Of a DNA stretch of 64,000 nucleotides, positions 50,301 through 62,300 are shown piece by piece. The stretch covers positions 741,830-805,829 of the forward strand of contig VYZI01000192.1 in assembly GCA_013397695.1 (NCBI GenBank), given 5' to 3'. Origin of the DNA: Centropus unirufus. Taxonomy: Eukaryota; Chordata; Aves; Cuculiformes; Centropidae. The notes beneath the pieces are model-generated. The model was not told the DNA's origin and made no database searches. It saw nothing but the letters and a program-made list of their open reading frames with translations. The translations under genes were made by a program, and so were the position numbers. Every line of letters starts with the position of its first letter. The stretch's first letter is position 1.

Positions 50301-53300
50301 CCTTTATCGAGCTCCATTCGGTGATCACACACCCCTTAAGGCACACAAAGGCAATGTAGTACAGAGAAAGAGCAGAGGTGGGGATGTGGTAACTGGTTAG
50401 CAAGTCCAGAGACTGCTCCCACTAATAAACTATGAAAGAGGAGAATCTGATAAGGAAATTCAGCGTGCCCACAGGCTGGTCTAAGTCACTATTCAGAAGC
50501 AGCCGTGCCCTACTTCCTCCCATCCTGCCTGAAAACCATAACTATGCAGGTCAGCATGCACTCTGACTTTGAATTTAACTCAGTATTAGTGAATTACTGG
50601 ACTTAGTGTCATTTTGACCCAGATAATGATAAAACTCATTTGTATTTCTTACTGCACTATTATTCTCAGATTATCTGTTTACCCCTAAGGCTGTTGGTCT
50701 GCTGCTTGTTACCATAGTCTGAACCTGCGGCATGGCTAGGTCACCACTAGTGGCAGAAGTGGGACAGGGTAGACAGAATCATGACCTGCCCCAATCATGT
50801 AATGGGTGCCCTATTTGGTTCTTCTGCCCTACCAAAACCCACCAGATTCCCTGACAGCAGGAAGTATCTGTTCCTTTTCCTAGTTACTTTAATTAGAGAC
50901 ATTCATAAAGACAAAAACATGAAGGGGAAGTTACTCACTCTCTTTGCACAGAAAAGGAAGTCTGTGCAACACATAAAACATAAATATATAAAACTTTATA
51001 TATTGACCAGGAAGACTAGGTATAAAATACTTTGATTTGGATCCAAACAGTGACACATCAAATTCTTGAAGCCAAACCAGACTTACAAATCCTCTCAATT
51101 ATTGAAACTGATTAAGATGCTAACGGAGGCACCACAGGTATCCCTACATGCTCTTTCACAAGCATGCTTCATTTGGCTGCGTGTAAGTGCCATCACAGAT
51201 ATTTTCTTGCCAATTACTGCTGTGGTTTGAGCTAAAGTAGAATCAGTTTCTAATCAGAGCAGTCTCATCTGCTTGACTTTATTTTCTGAAAATTAATTGC
51301 ACATTGTTCAGACAGTGTTTCTCTCTAGCAGTGATAACACGGGGCACTGGTATGCAGAAAGACCAGTTTTACACCTATGCCTATAGAAACCAAGACCACT
51401 CTTGAGGTGGTGGAGTGCTCTAAGTCAGAGACACAGACAGGTTGCTCCTGCTGGGAGGGGTGGACAGGACAGGTGACCCCAAGCTGACTAACAGAGCACT
51501 TCATCCAATATACATCATATGGAGTATGAAATTGAGAGATCATGAGTGTTTCTACTTTTCAATGTTCGATGTCCAATAAGGACCTAGCCTGGTTCAATCC
51601 TTCACAGCAATGCCTGCTTTGGGTGTGACACCACTGATGGCCAAATCTTTATGGCCAGTTGCTACAGTACTGCCCAGATAGTTAAAATTCCTGATACTTT
51701 GCCAAGCCATTAGCTCCTCTGACCATACTATCTGACCCCTGTGCTGTTCTTAAAGGTGGACCTGGTGGCTTTCCCTTTTTGGAAAATGTGCTCCTGCCAC
51801 ACCCTCACCCCAAAAATCAGGAGCCACTTCTGCTGGGAAGACATTTGCACACTTTGGCTGTGAGCCCTATTCATTCCCGTTCAGTTCGCTCCATGGCTGA
51901 GATGAGGTGGAATGAGCAGATGCCACTGCTGCAGTCAGAGGGGTGGAAGTGGTGGTGGACACTTAGCATCCCTGATAAACTGACGGCAGCCCAAGAGCAA
52001 CACATGAAACTGAGGAAACCTTAGCCCAAACTTGCAGCTTGGCATGTGGAACTACCACTGGTGCTCGCTAGTTATCTGAGCACTCGAGTTATCCCACTGT
52101 TTAGCCCAACCTGCAGCACACTGTGGAGCACACCTTCAAATGTAGTGACCGAAATGTATTAAAACTGTACTGACCAACAGTAAAACCTGGTTTACAAACT
52201 TTAACACCACCTCAGCTGCTATTAGAAGGAAGACTTGACTGCTCCCCACTATGAAATCCTTCTTTGAGACTTTAACTCCATAACCACACTTAACTGTGGA
52301 ATTGTAAACAATTCAAATGGGAGATACTCCTCTAGTTAAGGAACCGACACATCAGTGCATCAACAAGTCAGCATGCTGGATGCCCTTTTCTAGCATGAAC
52401 CTTGTGTTTTCTTGTTCTGCTGATACCATATGCCTTTGGTATAATACTCCAACAGTTCTAGAGAGCAATATTCCCATATCTTCAAGTGCCTCTTCTACTT
52501 CCCTTCCCAAATCCACCATCAACCACAGCCTTTCCAGTATGATTTTATCTCTACTTGAATGTTTCTTTCAACAAGGTATCTATTGATGTCTATTGAAACA
52601 AGCAAAGAAGCTGACAAAGTTTGAAAATAATAGTACCAGAGATCAAACAAATCCTAGGAAGTGCTTTTCAAGAAAAGAAGGTAAAAATAGTTGTCAGGAA
52701 TCTCTTTCAGCTGGCCTCCCACCAGTAAGTGGTCATGGAACATCCTACTTCTTTACCTAGTTATCCTTATTTTGAGTGGCTTCTTACTTGTTTTAGTTAT
52801 CATATTAAAGATTTGCACTTGGCTTTTGACCCGCGCTGTTCTGACTGTCTCTTGGTACACCACCTTCTTGATATCGTCTCTCAATTTATCCCTTCATAAC
52901 TCCATAATCAGACTCCTCTCCACACTTGACACTCTCAGTGAGGTGGGTAGTGTCAGCAACAGTCTTGGCCTTATGTTGACACAGCATGACAACCACTCCT
53001 TCTCCCACACAGTTCCATATGCAAGGGGTGAAAATGTGGGGCTACTATTCCCTTATACAGTGTCTTCTCCATATGATGGCCACACACATTATATGGCTAT
53101 AGTGCCATTTGGTCACTGTGCATTTCTTAAAGTAGCATCCAAGCACCGTTCAAACAAATGACATAGTGCAAACAAGAAACAGAGGTGGGATGGAATAACT
53201 GGTAAGCAAATTCAGAGAGCGTTTCCACAACTCAACAACAAAAGAGAACAGTCTGATCAGGGGATTCAGGACTCCCCATTGGCTGGTCCAAGTTGCTCAT

Positions 53301-56300
53301 CTGAAGTTATGCCCTGCTCCCTATCAGCCTGCCTGATAACCAGGGGACTGCATGTGCTGGCACTAAATTTGGTCTTACTGAATTAACTGCCTTCTCAGAG
53401 ATAATTGTATGACTAATTTGTACTTATAATGGTGCCATTAATCTGAGATAAGTTTTTTATCTCTAAAGCTACTGGTCCGACATTTCTTACTGTATCCCAG
53501 AACTATAACTTACCCAGGCCAACTTAACGCCCTACAAATTGTTCATACTTCTCAAAGTAATTAAAACCTTTCAGGTTAAAGCAAAATAATTAATAATCAA
53601 GCGTCTTGAAAACATTAAGCAACAACCATAATTTCACACCAAGAGCCATGAGAAACTGCGGATACACCCACAAAGGAAACCAATAATTTTAATTACTGTT
53701 GCTTAATGCCAACAGCACTGATATATTGACCAGAGATTTGCCAAGAGAAACAGTAAATCTTAGCTGCTGATCCTCTACTTTCTGAGATAAGGCAGTTGCC
53801 TTCTGAAAACCTACTCAAATATTCTATTATACCCTTCCAATCAATTTCAAATGCTAAAAGAGAGCACCAAGTAAAAGCTAACATCAGCCTATCAAACAGA
53901 AGGACTCACAGGCCACTGTTCTTCTGTTGGAGTGCCCAGTGTTTCAAATATCCTTGTTAGCTGGTCAAGATCTGAGTCTCCAGGCAAAAAAGGAACCTGG
54001 AAGAACGCAAGAGCAGTTAATTAACTTCTTAAGTTCAACACCAGAGAGGAGCTTTGAGCTATTCCTTACACGTGCAGGGCAAAACATCTTTGTATACCAG
54101 CTTCCCACAAAGAGATCCTCTTGAGTATTTGAGGCCTTCTGTGTGAAAATCCAAGGCAGAAGATATCTTTCAAGGTATTTTCAGACAGACCGGCTCCCCA
54201 GTCTGGTTCATGACATGGCCACATAAACAGTTAAAAGTACAGCACAAAAATGAAGCAGAAGCCACTTATTCATGCAAGATACATTATATTATAGGCTACT
54301 TCATGCTTTCAGCTGTGTCTGTGCCCCTACCTTCCACTCCTCACCTCACACTTCCATGTACTCACAGGGGAGTTGCATAATAAATGGCTCTACTTCAGTA
54401 AAACACACCTAAGGACCATTACATCTGTGTAACCGTACTCAGAAGTGGCACAGCATTAGCCTGATGTTAACCTTCAGCTTCATTCTAGTATTGTCAACTA
54501 ACCAGAGCTCAGAAAAACATCTGTCCCTGTTTGCTACAAATAACTCCACAATTAAGGTGATAACTATTTACAGTTATTGAGAAACAACGTGTAAGGGACA
54601 GAATATTCCTTTATCTGTGATGCCACATTCCTAGAAGGATAGCAAATGAAAACTGGCAGAAGGCTGTGTGAAAGGATAATACCGGAACAATTATCTGCGT
54701 GACCTTCCCCAGGGCAAGACTATGGTAGACCGTAGCAATTTTTTTTACCCAGATGTTTTTTGAATACTTCCAGTAATTGTGATGTTTTTGGAGCCTCAAT
54801 TTATTCCAAACTTCACTTCCCTTACAGCTTTTTGAAGCTTCCCCAACCCCCTTTTCTTCCTTTCCTAAATACCCTGACTGCCTTTGCCTGCTGCTGTTAG
54901 CAATAGTGAGGAAGCCCATGTTTGAAGTTGTAATGCACTGAAAAACAAATACACAACATTTTTCCATTACAAAACTTACCCTGAGGAGCAATTCAGCCAA
55001 AATACAACCAACAGCCCACATATCGACACCAACACCATACATTCTAGCACCAAATAATAGTTCTGGAGCTCGGTACCACCTGAGAAGAAAACATATTTCA
55101 GGAAAATCAGATGGCTTTACTGATGTGGAATGCTATATACTGTACCAAAGCAAGAACGACAGAAGATACTGCTCTTGCATATACATTTTTCAGACCCCGA
55201 GAGCTGTGCTGTACCCTTCAAAGTGTTTTGTTTAAGGGACTGAACAAAACTGTATATCCCTCACTGCAAGGTCAAGAAATTAATTACAATTTCAACTGAG
55301 CTGATCTACAAGGATTAAAACAGCACATGTACAAAGCGAAAAAAAACAAAAACAAAACAACCAAACAAACAGCATTTATCAGGCTGCTTTGTATGCTATA
55401 AATCAAAATTTTCTTTAAGTTGAAGAAGTGACAGGAGAACTGGATTCCTTCCACCTTCCAAAAATCTCTATGTCAGGCCTAAGCACAGAAACTAGTTTTA
55501 TGCAAAATGAACCTCGACAGTAGTTGTTTAAAACCGCTACTTCCACTGCCTAAGAACAATCAGTTTTAATTTAATGATCTTACACTGTATTTGAAACTAT
55601 TGCATCATTTTTGTGTTTTGAATAAAGGTATTTATACCTTATTGGTAAAACAAACTAGCTTTTCCTGAACAATTTTGGCATGATAGCAGACAAAAGGAAA
55701 TCCTTTTTGTATTTTACAATCCTGCTTTTAAAAGCAGGACCCTAAATATGCATGCCATAAATAACATAAGCAAATATTTTAATTGGTTCAAGATTTTGTC
55801 TCACAATAGGGATTGTGACTAGCTACACTCCAAGTCTCATGATTAACAGAGTGTATGCCAGCCTTACAGGCAGACACGTTATTTTCAGGTGTTTCAGAAG
55901 ATTGTCATACCCCAGAACAACCTCCACAGATGCATATTTTAACAGTTGTTTACAGAAACTTTGCCCAACAAAGCTTTCTTTATAAGGCTTTTCCCACTAC
56001 AGCCATATTGCATAAGCTCGATGTCAAACTTTTTCCATGTTGCTTTGACATGACATATTCCAAGAGACAATGCAGATCAGGTACGCAATCACGATGTAAG
56101 AAACAAAACAGAATGTCTGACCTTGTTACTACTTGGTGTGTGTAAACTCTGTTTGGGCTTCCAAAAGACTTTGCTAAGCCGAAGTCAGCCAGTTTTAAAA
56201 CCCCGTTTTCATCTAACAACAAATTATTTGGTTTAAGATCCTATCAGTAGAAAAAACAAAGAATAAATTTTGTCAGTGTTGATAAAAAACAGGCATATAA

Positions 56301-59300
56301 AGAAACTCCCAGCAGTTATGTCATAGCATATTCTGAAACATGGGCTTTTAATAATATCATTAACTCTGCACGGTGAGGGAGAAAGAAAAACACAAAAAAC
56401 CAAAAAACAGGAAACCAAGTATTTCATTAAACATGAAAGGCATAGTGAAACACTCCCTTTAGATATTACCATAGTTGCGCTGCAGAGTCTAAAAACTCCC
56501 CTACATCTTGGTACGTTTTAGCTTTGCGGCAGTAATACCCTTTCTGCCTTAAATATATAGTTGCCAAATGAATAAAAGACCTTGCAAGTGTTTCAGCTAA
56601 CAGAAATCATGGAAGCCATATGGTTTACTACAGCAACAATGCACTGTGGCTTGACCTCTGGCTAGCAGAAAACCACCTACACAGCCACTTGCACACTCCT
56701 TTCTCACCCTACTCCCAGCCCTTCAGCAGCACATAGGAGCAGAGCAAACAAAGGCAAAAGAAAGGAAACTCCGGGAGCAATATAAAGGCTACTTAATAGA
56801 TGAAGGAAAGAGGGAAGAAACCCAAATAAGCAAGCAATGCAATGTAGCCCATCCACCACCTGCCACAAGTAGCCTGATGCCCAGCCAGGCTCCAAGCAAC
56901 AGCCACCCTGGTCACAAAAAATAAAAAAGAAAAAACGTTTTTCCTCTACCCCAGGTTTTATTGTTAAGCATGATGTTGTATGCCATGCAACATCCCCCTG
57001 GTCAGCTTGGGTCCGCCGCCCCAGCTGCCTCTTCTCCCCACTTTTTGCATTTCCCCAGAAGAGCCTGGGGGCAGAGGCGAAGCAGGAGAAAGAAAAAGCC
57101 ATGAAAGTGCCCAAGCACTGGTCAGCAAGTGTCAGGGCACTGGTGTTACCAAAATTGGTTCAGCCACACATTTGAAACATGGCACTATGCAGGCTGTTGA
57201 GAAAAAAGTTCAATCTGTCCCAGGCAGACCCGGTTCACATTCCTAATAAAAGTCACACAAAACTTGAGGCAACAATACCTAAATGACAGCCACATCAATA
57301 ATTCTTAACATTTCTGGTATTTCTATTCTCTCCAGGACAGCAAGCATGAATGCTTATGGACTAAAAATATCTGAACTTCAAAACTAAATTCATTAGGCTT
57401 TAGACTCTAAATGTGACTTTTGTTACAGCATAAAGGCTGTCAGGTTAGTACATGCTTACCCTGTGTAGAATCCAGTGTTGATGTAAATACTCTAATCCTT
57501 GAAGTGTCATCAGCATATATGCCTTGATGTGAGCCTGTGTCAACACAATACTAGTATCCTTTATAATAACCTGCGAAGTGTTAGATTGATAGTAAAGCTT
57601 ACCATGCAAGATTGATTAACTTCCATTCTTTCAGCTGAAAATTTATTTTTTATTGCTTGAATTGGCAGTTACATATTCACCCCTGTTCTCAACCTTTTCC
57701 CAGAAAAATAGGTCTGTTTTGGAGATTAGAGAGCAAAATTGGGAGTCCACATATCCTATGTGAACTTTATATAGCCAGCAAAAGAGAAGCTGTGCGGGAA
57801 ACAAGTTTATTAATTTCATAACAAACAGTGACACAAGTGGTACTACAACAGTTCAATGCTCTGCATGCCACAGTATTATGTCGTGTATGAGTATTTCATT
57901 CCTCTTTTCTTCAGCTGTAAATTTGCAGTTACTAAGTAGACAGATGGAATCCTCTAGGAAGAGCACTCATTACTTAAAATGCTAGATCACTTTTTTGCTA
58001 ATAGAATTTACAGTCTTGCATTCATCTAGGTTTCAGTAAGCATGTTGATCTTCTTTTAAGTATTTAAATGCTAGCCTCAGTTCTTAACAGCTATGTTAAT
58101 TTTGGTCCAGAGCAGGTACAATGTGTGCACACAAAGAGCTGATATGAATTGCCAGCTAGGGTAGTCTTCCAAAATTAAGAATCTTTTATCAAAATTTCTC
58201 ATACAAAGACTTCTGCAAACTGACTTAAGGTCTAGGGAGAATCTGTACATCTGAAAGATGCTAATCTGCAATGCTAGTACCCAGCATTGTTATATTTAAA
58301 GGAAAGGTGGAGGTTTGTGTGAGGTTAGTACCGGCTCTTCACTTGTCATACTTTAATAGCACATTTACTTCAACACGTCTGATATTATGCTTAGCAACTG
58401 TGCTCTCAGATGCTGATCTGTAATTGAGGTTCTGCTCAGACTGGAGTCCCAGAAATATGACATGGTAAACAATTTGTTTCCTGAAGATCATGCTAACAAT
58501 TATTTAAAAGTAGAGGCACTATCATCTGAGAACTCAGAAAATCTGTCAAATTATTCAAGCCACTTTAAAGATGTGACCTTAATTTACTGACATAATCAAA
58601 GTCATGTTTCTAGGATGGGCAGATGTAAGCCTCTTGAAGTAGTATTTTCAAAAAACATTTGAAGACACAGGAATAAAAGGTCTTCACAAAAAACCTTACC
58701 TCAAGATCTGTTTCCATAAAATCAAACACCAAACTAATATTGGACTTGTGTCCAAATGCATCTAGAAGCTGCAAAACAAAATAACATTATGATGAAGCAC
58801 ACACTCATACTTCCAGTTTTCTCAGGTTCTGCACTATTGTAGTCTGCACAGGGATTTTTCACCTTGCTGAACCGGTTTAAGTTTTTCAACTTGCAGTATA
58901 AAAATTCTCACTCCATTGAGTTTAAACTCAAAACAAAAAAAAATTCCTATTAAGCATGGCAATAAAATTAGTACATTTACACAATTGCCCCTCCATCCTG
59001 GGTTTAGGTTTTTTTTTTCGGAGAAAAAGAGAAAGAATTCACTTTACCATATCAGCTAAAACAGATACCCAATGCACACCTTGTCCTCTCCCCAATCTTT
59101 GTTGTTCTACAGAACTCCTACCCTTTTTCTTGAGAGCACACTAAGCTTTCCCATGCAGGAAAAGCTCCATGTACCTGCTTCCTGTAAGCATGCAGCATTT
59201 AAAAATTCTAAGTGTCAGACTTAATAGCTTCCTTTCAATGATATTCTTAAGCACGTATTCATCTCTGTAGCAAGCTTTCTAGGCTAAATAGAACTCTGGA

Positions 59301-62300
59301 TAATATCCAAACAGCCCTTTCCTAGGATGTAACTGTGTAACGACAGAATCAGTTTTTAATTTGCAGTAACCCAAGAGTGATGCTCAGTAAGAGCTACAGA
59401 TTATCTAGCACAGCACTCTACTCTCCCTATCAGGAAAGTATGCTCTGCGTGGTGTGGCTCAGTCCTTAGTTTCAGCTTGATGACCACATTAGTTACCCAT
59501 TTGCAAGAGAGTTGTCTGCAAAGCTCAAAACATCAGTGGCTGTGCTCACATTTTCCTCTCTAGAAACCAGTTCAAGGAGATACTCTGTATGACTACTTTT
59601 TTGTACCCTGTGCCCCTCACACTCCCAACATCCACAGCAGTTGTATAAGAACAGTTAGGAGTTTTGTCTAATTCCTTTTTTGAGCTGCTGATGCTGTACA
59701 TTTCCACAATGCCTGTGGCAACAAATTCAGGAAACTGACTACAAACTATGTAAAGGAATACAAATTTCCACACACTCACTTCCCCTGACACAAATGCATT
59801 TTAAACACATCTCTTTATTCTAGTACTGTGGAGCTTTGTAAATATCAGCTCTGTATGCACTTTACATACCACCTCAGTGTTGCAGACCTCCCCATTCTGA
59901 GGCTTTTCCTCTCCAGAATGAGGAATCCCAGAATTTTTCTTAAATTATGCTCCAACCTCTTGCCATTTAAGCATCACACTCTGCACATCTTAACTTTGAT
60001 AGCAAAAGCACTTCGAAATTAAGTTCACAATCCAGAAAAGAATTGTATTTAACTCTGAAAAAGTTAAATAGAAAATTTGGAAAACTAATTTTTTGTCTAG
60101 TATGTATGGTAGACTTACAAATTATCACTTCATGCCAATTTTAAAATATCTTTAGCTCCAGATGGGTATCTGTGGCTGGAAGTGAACTTAAACACAACTG
60201 AAAACCTAACAGGTTTTACTCCTGACAATAGTTTTATATGTCAGCTCTAAAACCTTTTAAGCCACACATATCCCACTTCCTCAGTGTTTCAAAAGTCCTG
60301 CTTTTGGCTGTCACCAGTTCCACGTGAAGCAAACAATCAGGTAAATCAAACATTGCTCTCAGTTGCATGTCTATCAGAGGATGCAAAATCAAGTAACCTG
60401 AATGTATATTTTCTCCACCCTTATTATCCATGTCGCTTCAAGCTAAGATGAAAGAGGATTTCAGGAGAAACTACTTTGTTATTGAAACAGGTGTTTTGTA
60501 GTAACAATTGATTTACTGCCTATTTTGGGATGGGAAAAATAGCTCAAAAAAAAAAATAAATCAGGCAGCATGTTCATGACCTGACTAATTCTATATTTCA
60601 GTTTGGATCTGTACCAAAAGTATTTGCAGACTAAGTATAGACACAGCATTCATTTTACTTACACCAATAATATTTGCATGGCTTAGTTCCTGTAACAGCT
60701 TTATCTCCCTGAGGGCTGTTCTGTTGATTCCTATACGAGGGGAGAGAAAGAAAATTGAGACAAAAAAAAGATTAAAAACTTTGCTCTAAAGAATCTTCTC
60801 ATTTTGTCACACATTGATGATTTATTACTACAAACTACTTCCTCAACACTCAACAATTTGTTAAATAAGAAGTACATTGCCATAGATAGGCAGGTTTCTG
60901 CAGCACGAAAGTAGATATACACTTTCTTTCATAGGAAAAAGTTGTACACCATAGTAACTATATTTAGATTATGAAGCAATGTGCCCTTTTGGCTAACAGG
61001 GAAAGTTTTAGCAAAACTCTAGAAAGACAAATATCACCTTTTTCAGGGTATTGCAAGCTCTGGTTTTATTTTAAGGCAAAGTTGCATCTAGCAAATATCA
61101 GTTCTTCAATGTGCCTCGCCTCCAGAGAGCACTACACTGACAAACCTCACAAATCTCTCTTCTTTATGATACAGCCGAGGCACATAGATTTTTCTATATC
61201 TATGCTGTAGCATATCAAGTACAGTGGCCAAAACTTGCTCATCTTTGCTTTAATGGTTTAATAACTAGATTTCATAGGGAAAAACTGCGTGCCAGGCAGA
61301 CAACAGAGCCCTTTGGCAGTCGTACTGACTGCAAAGCATCAAATCACAACTCCTGCAGAGTAACAATCCCTCCTTCAAAAATGCTGGTATTTATGGCAAG
61401 CAAATGCTCCTGTGCTATGCTGTGCAGGAAGTTTCAACTGTGCCTTTGCTGAAGAAGTGTTCTTCCAAAACCTGGGATGTGATCCAACACATAAGACTTC
61501 AGCAAAGGTCTGGGCAAAGCTACATGGATTACTTTATACAGTCCTGCTGTAGATTAAAATAAAGTACATTGGGTTATCAGATAACATATAGAAAATATAA
61601 GCTCACTACTTTTAATTACATCTTTGAACAAGAGCTAGAAATTGTACAGACCAAAATTAATGACTACAAGGGGATGAGTCCATTGGAAGTCAGATGGATC
61701 AACTCTGCCACAGTTGACTCAAAGACACAGAGATTTGTTCAGTTTCTCTCTCAAAATTCTTCCCTTAGGATAGAATTGGGGGAGTTAAGAGCAATGATTT
61801 TGGTAACCTGATGCACAAACCCTGAATGATAGCAGCCTAGACACATAAAAATTCTACTGCACTACCCTACCCAGGCTGTTAAGACAAAACTAGAATTATA
61901 GTGTTTTTACTTGCAATATCCATGCCTAAAGGTATGTAGCTGGTCAGAGCATGTGAGGAAAAGATCTTGTTCTATGGACCAGATTTCTCAACATAAAACA
62001 AACCTATGCAGAGACAAGAGTTTTAAGACTTTGCTTTATTAAGTTTTGTCTCAGCATAAGTCATGAAAATAGAATGAAGGAGATATCCTAAATATTTAAG
62101 CAAGAGCATTTATCTCTTTTAAGGCACAGGGATGCAAAAATACTAAGAGGTATTTCAAACTCGGTGCTGTAAAGGTTGTTATGGTAAGCTACATCTATTT
62201 TTGTATTCCACTCCAATTGAGAAGCTAGGCTGTTACCTACTCAAATATAAACTATGCATGCAGATATCTCTACTGTATTTTTTTTTGTTCCTGAAATTTT

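Larger units (their letters stand above)
50287..53521 (+). mobile_element. decayed endogenous retrovirus with two LTRs, antisense to CDK7
   Basis: Two diverged direct copies of a 460-490 bp sequence flank about 2.3 kb. Both begin TGGGGC and share blocks through their length, for example agcagaggtggggat/acagaggtgggat, aactggttagcaa/aactggtaagcaa, and gctggtc. The left copy is followed by a primer-binding-site-like tggcagaagtgggacagg, and the right copy is preceded by a purine-rich tract. A reading frame ending near the right copy has a hydrophobic, Env transmembrane-like segment. The internal part is much shorter than a full provirus, and gag and pol were not recognised. No target duplication is evident. 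It could also be a non-autonomous LTR element. Confidence 0.55.
49380..53909 (-). other. CDK7: CDK7 intron 9
   Basis: 4.5 kb intron, the longest in the visible gene. Its length is mostly the antisense retroviral relic at 50287-53521. A 26-bp palindrome lies at 49467-49492 and a C-rich tract at 50195-50215. Confidence 0.8.
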
